Both the position numbers and the translations under genes were made by a program. Shown piece by piece: positions 61,634 to 64,000 of a DNA stretch of 64,000 nt (positions are counted from its first letter, which is position 1; every line of letters begins with the position of its first letter). The notes under the pieces are model-generated. The model saw only the letters and a program-made list of their open reading frames with translations, was not told the origin of the DNA and searched no databases. This DNA is from Pedobacter faecalis (GTDB taxonomy: Bacteria > Bacteroidota > Bacteroidia > Sphingobacteriales > Sphingobacteriaceae), in contig NZ_JARXOW010000001.1 of assembly GCF_030182585.1 (NCBI RefSeq), forward strand, positions 1,860,001-1,924,000, given 5' to 3'.

Positions 61634-62167
61634 TTGAAACCATTAAAACAATTTTCAATCCCTTTCACAGGCTTAAAAATTGGCAAACATCAGTTTGATT
61701 TTGAGATTGATAACAGCTTTTTTGATGCTTTTGAATACTCCCTCGTAAAAAAGGGTCGTTTGAAAGCAGACGTTGAACTGGATAAGCAGGAGACGATGAT
61801 GATCCTACAGTTCCATATTTACGGAACTATTGTACTGGATTGTGATAAGTGTCTGTCTGAATTTAATTCACCGCTAGACATACATGAGCGGCAAATTGTA
61901 AAATTTGCTGAGGATAATCTGGAGAGTGACGATCTGGAAATTATTATGTTGAGCAAAAAGGAGAGCGAACTGGATATATCGCCACTGATCTATGAATTTA
62001 TCACGGTATCGGTACCATATATTAAGGTTTGTGAAGAAAACGGAGACGGACAACAATGCGATCAGGAAATGATCGCGAAGCTTGAAAGTTTTTCTGTAGA
62101 AAACAACACTGAAGAAAAAGAACAAAATGAAGACCCTCGTTGGGCCGAATTAAAAAAATTAAAATAA
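61634..62167 (+). CDS. DUF177 (YceD-like) protein
   Basis: The frame opens at a TTG at 61610, but that lies in the -7 element; the next sensible start is the TTG at 61634 (MKPLKQFSIPFTGLKIG), where homologs begin. The product has 177 residues with the metal-like DCDKCLSEF pair of cysteines and an acidic end. DUF177 proteins are linked to large-subunit rRNA/ribosome maturation and nearly always precede rpmF, as here (18-base gap). Use of TTG suggests modest translation. Confidence 0.88.
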   Translation: MKPLKQFSIPFTGLKIGKHQFDFEIDNSFFDAFEYSLVKKGRLKADVELDKQETMMILQFHIYGTIVLDCDKCLSEFNSPLDIHERQIVKFAEDNLESDDLEIIMLSKKESELDISPLIYEFITVSVPYIKVCEENGDGQQCDQEMIAKLESFSVENNTEEKEQNEDPRWAELKKLK

Positions 62168-62185
62168 AAATTAAATAAATCAGCA

Positions 62186-62377
62186 ATGGCACATCCAAAA
62201 CGCAAGGTTTCTAAGAGCAGAAGAGATAAAAGAAGAACCCACTACAAAGCCGAGGCACCTTCATTAGCTACTTGTCAGACCACTGGTGCTATACATGCAC
62301 CCCACAGAGCTTACAATGTAGATGGCAATCTGTATTATAACGGCAAATTGGTTATAGAAAATACCGCAATAGGTTAA
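62186..62377 (+). CDS. rpmF: 50S ribosomal protein L32
   Basis: The 63-residue protein has the L32 N-terminus [20 protein letters not shown]. Only one Cys is present (LATCQTTGA), so it is the zinc-free form without the four-Cys ribbon. It sits between DUF177 and plsX, the classical order, in one transcript. Confidence 0.96.
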   Translation: MAHPKRKVSKSRRDKRRTHYKAEAPSLATCQTTGAIHAPHRAYNVDGNLYYNGKLVIENTAIG

Positions 62378-62472
62378 TTTTCCAAAAAATAGTTTGTGTT
62401 TTAAGTCTTCGAAAGGTTAACTTTAGAAGCTGGAAACAAAGCATTCCGCTTTATACACAAACTGATTTTACT

Positions 62473-63414
62473 ATGAAAATAGGTCTCGATATAATGGGCG
62501 GAGACTATGCTCCTAAAGCAAATATTTTAGGAGCTATAGCTGCCCATCCATTGTTATCTTCCAATGAGCAGATTGTGCTTATTGGAGACACCTCACAAAT
62601 CAAACCCCTCATCGAAGAGGCCGGGTTTGATTCCCATCTTTTTGAATACGTCCACACAACCGAAGTAATCGGCATGGGCGAACACCCCACCAAGGCTATT
62701 GTTCAAAAGCCGAATTCAAGTATTTCTGTAGGTTTTAATATGCTGAAAAACGGCGAGCTTGATGCTTTCGCCAGCGCGGGGAACTCCGGCGCTATGCTTG
62801 TTGGTGCTGTTTTTAGCGTAAAAACAATTCCCGGTATCATCCGACCGTGTTTATCAACTTTTCTCCCAAAACTAAGCGGTGGTGTCGGCCTTATGCTTGA
62901 CGTCGGTGCAAATGCCGACTGCAAACCGGACACACTCTTACAGTTCGGTGTGTTGGGAAGCTTATACGCAGAAAACGTCATGCAGATCAACAATCCTAAA
63001 GTCGCACTGATGAATATCGGGGAGGAAGATGAGAAAGGCAATATGCTAAGTATGGCAACCTTTCCATTGATGAAAGATACACAGCTGTTCAATTTCGTTG
63101 GAAATGTGGAAGGCCGGGATCTTTTCAACGATAAAGCTGATGTGGTTGTTTGCGATGGCTTTACCGGCAATGTATTACTCAAACTTGCGGAGTCATTTTA
63201 TGTACTTACGCTGAAACGCGGACTAAAAGATGCGTTTTTCGATCGCTTCAATTACGAGAATTACGGGGGAAGCCCGGTTCTGGGCGTTAACGCGCCTGTT
63301 GTAATAGGCCACGGAATTTCGAGTCCAACCGCAGTAAAAAATATGATATTGCAGTCGCGGGACATGATTACCACCGGACTGGTCGGTAAAATACAGACTG
63401 CTTTTAATAATTAA
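62473..63414 (+). CDS. plsX: Phosphate acyltransferase PlsX
   Basis: The 313-residue protein begins IGLDIMGGDYAPKANI and has the core motifs ASAGNSGAMLVGA, MLDVGANADC and VCDGFTGNVLLK. It makes acyl-phosphate from acyl-ACP for phospholipid synthesis. It lies 95 bases after rpmF and is followed after 7 bases by fabH. Confidence 0.95.
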   Translation: MKIGLDIMGGDYAPKANILGAIAAHPLLSSNEQIVLIGDTSQIKPLIEEAGFDSHLFEYVHTTEVIGMGEHPTKAIVQKPNSSISVGFNMLKNGELDAFASAGNSGAMLVGAVFSVKTIPGIIRPCLSTFLPKLSGGVGLMLDVGANADCKPDTLLQFGVLGSLYAENVMQINNPKVALMNIGEEDEKGNMLSMATFPLMKDTQLFNFVGNVEGRDLFNDKADVVVCDGFTGNVLLKLAESFYVLTLKRGLKDAFFDRFNYENYGGSPVLGVNAPVVIGHGISSPTAVKNMILQSRDMITTGLVGKIQTAFNN

Positions 63415-63421
63415 TAGAAAA

Positions 63422-64000
63422 ATGAATAAAATTCACGCTGCAATTACTGCTGTTAACGGATATGTTCCAGAATACGTACTGACAAATAAAGAACTCGAAA
63501 GCATTGTAGATACAACGGACGAGTGGATCACATCAAGAACAGGAATAAAAGAGCGTAGAATTTTAAAGGGCGAAGGACTTGGGACTTCGGATATGGCCGT
63601 TCAGGCTGTAAACGGCTTGCTTCAGAAAAGAGGCATTGGTGCTGACGAGATTGAACTGATCATTTTCTGTACAACCACACCAGACATGCCTTTCCCGGCT
63701 ACTGCAAACATACTGGCCGATAAAATAGGAGCAAAAAATGCTTGGGGTTATGACCTTCAGGCCGCATGCTCGGGGTTTATCTTTGGTTTGTCAACAGCAG
63801 CACAATTTATAGAGTCTGGTAAACATAAAAAAGTACTTGTGGTCGGTGGAGACAAAATGTCGTCTATTATCGATTACAAAGATCGTACGACCTGCATTAT
63901 ATTCGGCGACGGATGCGGGGCCGTTTTGCTTGAACCCAATACAGAGGGTGTCGGCATTATGGATTCCGTTTTAAAGACGGACGGGTCAGGCAGGCAGTTT
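63422..64000 (+). CDS. fabH: 3-oxoacyl-ACP synthase III (partial, runs off the window end)
   Basis: The frame is open from the ATG at 63422 to the last base (193 codons), so the C-terminal part with the catalytic His and Asn is outside. The N-terminal part has the KASIII signature TDEWITSRTGIKERR and the active-site Cys116 in QAACSGFIFGL. It starts fatty acid chains by condensing acetyl-CoA with malonyl-ACP. It is the fourth gene of the DUF177 operon. Confidence 0.95.
   Translation, partial: MNKIHAAITAVNGYVPEYVLTNKELESIVDTTDEWITSRTGIKERRILKGEGLGTSDMAVQAVNGLLQKRGIGADEIELIIFCTTTPDMPFPATANILADKIGAKNAWGYDLQAACSGFIFGLSTAAQFIESGKHKKVLVVGGDKMSSIIDYKDRTTCIIFGDGCGAVLLEPNTEGVGIMDSVLKTDGSGRQF

Overview
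This window reads as chromosomal DNA of a Bacteroidota bacterium, most likely of the Sphingobacteriaceae (Pedobacter relatives). Reasons: GC a little under 50 percent by eye, promoters of the Bacteroidota type (TTTG, about 17-20 bases, TAnnTTTG), a DUF2723 protein, a GH92 mannosidase, a PID-CTERM-like small protein, and a DUF177-rpmF-plsX-fabH gene order. The genus is inferred, not proven. About 54 protein genes, three tRNAs, one SAM riboswitch and one threonine-type attenuator can be supported. There is no rRNA and no CRISPR array.

Region 1-31.7 kb is a mixed accessory and regulatory stretch. It starts with the N-terminal part of a large secreted DUF2341/LamG protein, divergent from a tiny PID-CTERM-like protein across a perfect 30-bp palindrome. 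Then come an RND efflux operon (adaptor, pump, TolC) ending in a BadF-type kinase, an M61 peptidase, a barrel-like protein, an S8 peptidase, and an Rrf2 regulator divergent from an NtrC-type regulator. That regulator is convergent with a three-gene unit ada-like / GlxA-like regulator / hybrid histidine kinase. Next are a lone L,D-transpeptidase scaffold protein with a universal stress protein and a LOG protein, an SDR plus AraC regulator, a thioredoxin-like protein, a DUF2723 membrane protein, DUF4256, a membrane-anchored unknown, GH92, and RtcB with an unknown basic partner.

Region 32.4-35.8 kb is the most plastic part. It holds transposase-less IS21-like ends, two adjacent gene fragments (one resembling the start of an ORC/CDC6-like ATPase), a diverged direct repeat ending in a tRNA-Glu, a second almost identical tRNA-Glu, and an initiator tRNA-Met. 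Between the two tRNA-Glu genes lie an unknown acidic protein and a rifampin ADP-ribosyltransferase with a helical, TPR-like N-terminal extension. I read this as a tRNA-associated integration hotspot with a largely deleted island.

Region 35.8-64 kb is mostly housekeeping: era, der, an S41 protease, murQ with an unknown partner, a Bax inhibitor-1 protein, an LpxH-like phosphoesterase whose start codon sits in a hairpin, a GH1/glycosyltransferase pair behind a possible 29-residue ORF, metH-metF under a SAM riboswitch, and a META lipoprotein. The thrA-thrB-thrC operon follows, behind a leader peptide with an Ile/Thr codon run and a strong terminator. The rest is rsgA-dtd-mazG-like, HIT-greA, a PGDH-like gene, rsmA/ksgA divergent from pdxA, and DUF177-rpmF-plsX-fabH, which runs off the end.

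Methionine and threonine synthesis share homoserine as branch point and lie side by side, each under its own RNA-level control. No complete new system is proven. The best candidates for something undescribed are the RtcB partner protein, the tRNA-Glu island scar, the Arr fusion and the hairpin-masked LpxH-like start.
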